Shown here piece after piece: positions 62,745-64,000 of a DNA stretch of 64,000 nt (its first letter is position 1; each line of letters opens with the position of its first letter). Made by a program: the position numbers and the translations under genes. The notes below the pieces were generated by a model that did no database searches, was not told where the DNA came from, and saw only the letters and a list, made by a program, of their open reading frames with translations. The stretch comes from Pseudomonas jessenii (GTDB lineage: Bacteria > Pseudomonadota > Gammaproteobacteria > Pseudomonadales > Pseudomonadaceae). The stretch lies in the NCBI RefSeq assembly GCF_002236115.1, contig NZ_NIWT01000006.1:310001-374000 (forward strand), written 5' to 3'.

Positions 62745-62819
62745 CCAAAGAATAAATTGTCGGTTGGTTTGTATACAATCGGCATGGCTGTTGCAGTGTT
62801 TCAGCCTCTTATTCTTTGG
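62745..62819 (+). promoter_or_regulatory. Nested palindromes upstream of the second chemoreceptor
   Basis: An outer 11-base perfect inverted repeat CCAAAGAATAA (62745-62755) / TTATTCTTTGG (62809-62819) encloses a 10-base palindrome TTGTATACAA (62769-62778). It fills the 100-base gap between zapA and the next gene and is probably a regulator-binding and promoter region. Confidence 0.5.
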
Positions 62820-62828
62820 GGGTGCTCC

Positions 62829-64000
62829 ATGCAGTTCTGGCGACGCAGTATTCAATGGCAGTTGATCCTGAGCATGGGCACCGCCCTGCTGGTCAGTATC
62901 CTGATCGTGGTTGGCATTTATACCCTGGTGGTCAACCGCCTCGCCCAGAGCTATCTGGTCGAGCAAGCCTTGCCGTCGAGCATCGAAGCGATGCGCAACG
63001 ACATCGAGCGGATCCTCGTCCAACCCCTTACCGCCGCCAAGGACATCGCCAGCAACAGCATGGTGCGCGACTGGCTGGCCGGGGGTGAGGACAGCGCCAA
63101 GACCGCCAGCTTCGCGCAGTATCTGGAAGGCATTCGCGCCGAGCACAAAGCCTTTACCGCGCTGATCATCGGCACCGCGTCCAGCCATTACATTACCGAA
63201 AAAGGCCTGGATCGCACCCTCAGTCGTTCCAATCCCAAAGACGCCTGGTTCTACTCGTTCCTCGACAGCAACCAGCCGCGCACCCTCAATATCGACATCG
63301 ACACGGCCACCGGAGAACTGGCGCTGTTCATCGACCTCAAGGTCGAGCAGGCCGGTAAAGTCGTGGGCGTTGCCGGGCTTGGCCTGAGCATGAAAGAGCT
63401 GTCGGAGCTGATTCACAATTTCAGCTTCGGAGAGCGCGGCAAGGTCTATCTCGTGCGTTCCGACGGTTTGATCCAGGTTCACCCAGAGGCGCAATTCAGC
63501 GGCAAGCGCACCTTGACCGAGCAGATTGGCGAGTCAGCCGCGCAACCGGTCATGGGTCAAAAAACTGCCACCAACAGCAGCTTCCAGCGTGATGGCGAAG
63601 ACTTTCTCGCGTTGAGTCTGCCTTTGCGCGATCTCGGCTGGACCCTGGTGGCCGAAGTGCCGCAATCACAGATTTACGCCGAAGCCCGACGCGCCATGTG
63701 GATGAGCAGCGGTATCGGCCTGGCGGTGGCGATTGTGTGTCTGTTGCTGGTGGTGGTGCTGGCCCGTGGGTTGGTACGCCCGATTCGTCAGGTAACAGCG
63801 GCATTGGTTGCCATTGGTAGCGGTGGTGGAGATTTGACCCAGCGGTTAGACTCCAGTCGCGCCGATGAACTGGGCGACCTGGCGCGCGGCTTCAATCGCT
63901 TTCTCGACAGCCAGCGCGACATGATCGGCGAGGTGCTGACCACCAGCGAGCGACTGCGCACCGCTGTCGGCCAGGTTGCACGGGTGGTGGATAACACCGC
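62829..64000 (+). CDS. Methyl-accepting chemotaxis protein with dCache sensor (partial, 3' end cut)
   Basis: The visible 390 codons begin MQFWRRSIQWQLILSMG with a membrane helix at about 11-33. A large periplasmic double-Cache domain (about 35-275; DAWFYSFLDSNQPRTLNIDI, LGLSMKELSELIHNFSFGER, VYLVRSDGLIQVHPEA) is followed by a second membrane helix (about 285-310), a HAMP domain (RPIRQVTAALVAIGSGGGDL) and the start of the signalling region. GGGGG precedes the ATG. The frame is open to the window edge. dCache receptors often bind amines, amino acids or organic acids; the ligand is not readable here. Confidence 0.9.
   Translation, partial: MQFWRRSIQWQLILSMGTALLVSILIVVGIYTLVVNRLAQSYLVEQALPSSIEAMRNDIERILVQPLTAAKDIASNSMVRDWLAGGEDSAKTASFAQYLEGIRAEHKAFTALIIGTASSHYITEKGLDRTLSRSNPKDAWFYSFLDSNQPRTLNIDIDTATGELALFIDLKVEQAGKVVGVAGLGLSMKELSELIHNFSFGERGKVYLVRSDGLIQVHPEAQFSGKRTLTEQIGESAAQPVMGQKTATNSSFQRDGEDFLALSLPLRDLGWTLVAEVPQSQIYAEARRAMWMSSGIGLAVAIVCLLLVVVLARGLVRPIRQVTAALVAIGSGGGDLTQRLDSSRADELGDLARGFNRFLDSQRDMIGEVLTTSERLRTAVGQVARVVDNT

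Noticed and set aside
62729..62828. 6S RNA after zapA
   Set aside because: The gap is only 100 bases, too short for 6S RNA, and is taken up by palindromes and the next gene's ribosome site.

Overview
The window looks like a chromosomal segment of a Pseudomonas, most likely from the fluorescens group. The evidence is high-GC coding sequence, a pilMNOPQ-aroK-aroB-damX-like-gltB-gltD-hemE backbone, and many Pseudomonas-type REP inverted pairs (GTGGGAGCGAGCTTGCTCGCG family). From memory, the backbone order (ponA, pil, aro, gltBD, hemE, MFS, LysR, ParA-like, selO, mechanosensitive channel, K+/H+ antiporter) follows the same order as part of the P. aeruginosa chromosome. Genes that do not belong to that shared order sit in discrete blocks between backbone genes.

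Layout. 1-17.5 kb is backbone: a partial ponA on the minus strand, the type IV pilus assembly operon pilMNOPQ, shikimate genes aroK and aroB, a DamX-like AAA/SPOR protein, glutamate synthase gltBD and hemE. 17.8-29.3 kb is a secretion block: a GbpA/CbpD-like lytic polysaccharide monooxygenase (LPMO), a cytochrome b561, and an eleven-gene type II secretion operon gspC-gspM. The LPMO is a plausible substrate of the secretion machine beside it. 29.3-31.6 kb returns to backbone with a divergent MFS exporter / LysR pair. 31.65-33.25 kb is a small variable patch: a HigBA-like toxin-antitoxin pair, a candidate structured RNA, and a four-stem RNA leader in front of a small DUF6124-type gene, with REP pairs between them.

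33.27-51.48 kb (minus strand) is a 20-gene, tightly overlapping aryl polyene (APE) pigment cluster. It encodes two ketosynthases, a chain-length factor, ketoreductase, two dehydratase domains, two acyl carrier proteins, an acyl-ACP ligase, thioesterase, acyltransferases, a glycosyltransferase, a LolA-like carrier, an MMPL exporter and a lipoprotein. It also carries genes outside the minimal set: an aromatic amino acid ammonia-lyase, a flavin-halogenase-like oxidoreductase, a methyltransferase and an antiporter-like membrane protein. These suggest a tailored, xanthomonadin-like aryl polyene lipid of the outer membrane.

51.8-64 kb is backbone again: an orphan ParA ATPase, trxC, selO, an MscK/KefA channel, an NhaP2-type antiporter, two methyl-accepting chemotaxis proteins (the last cut by the window edge), and a ZapA-like pair between them. 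The most unusual things seen are the multi-stem leader before the DUF6124 gene, a REP pair that supplies part of the signal peptide of the LolA-like gene, the probably leaderless toxin mRNA, and the extra tailoring genes of the APE cluster.
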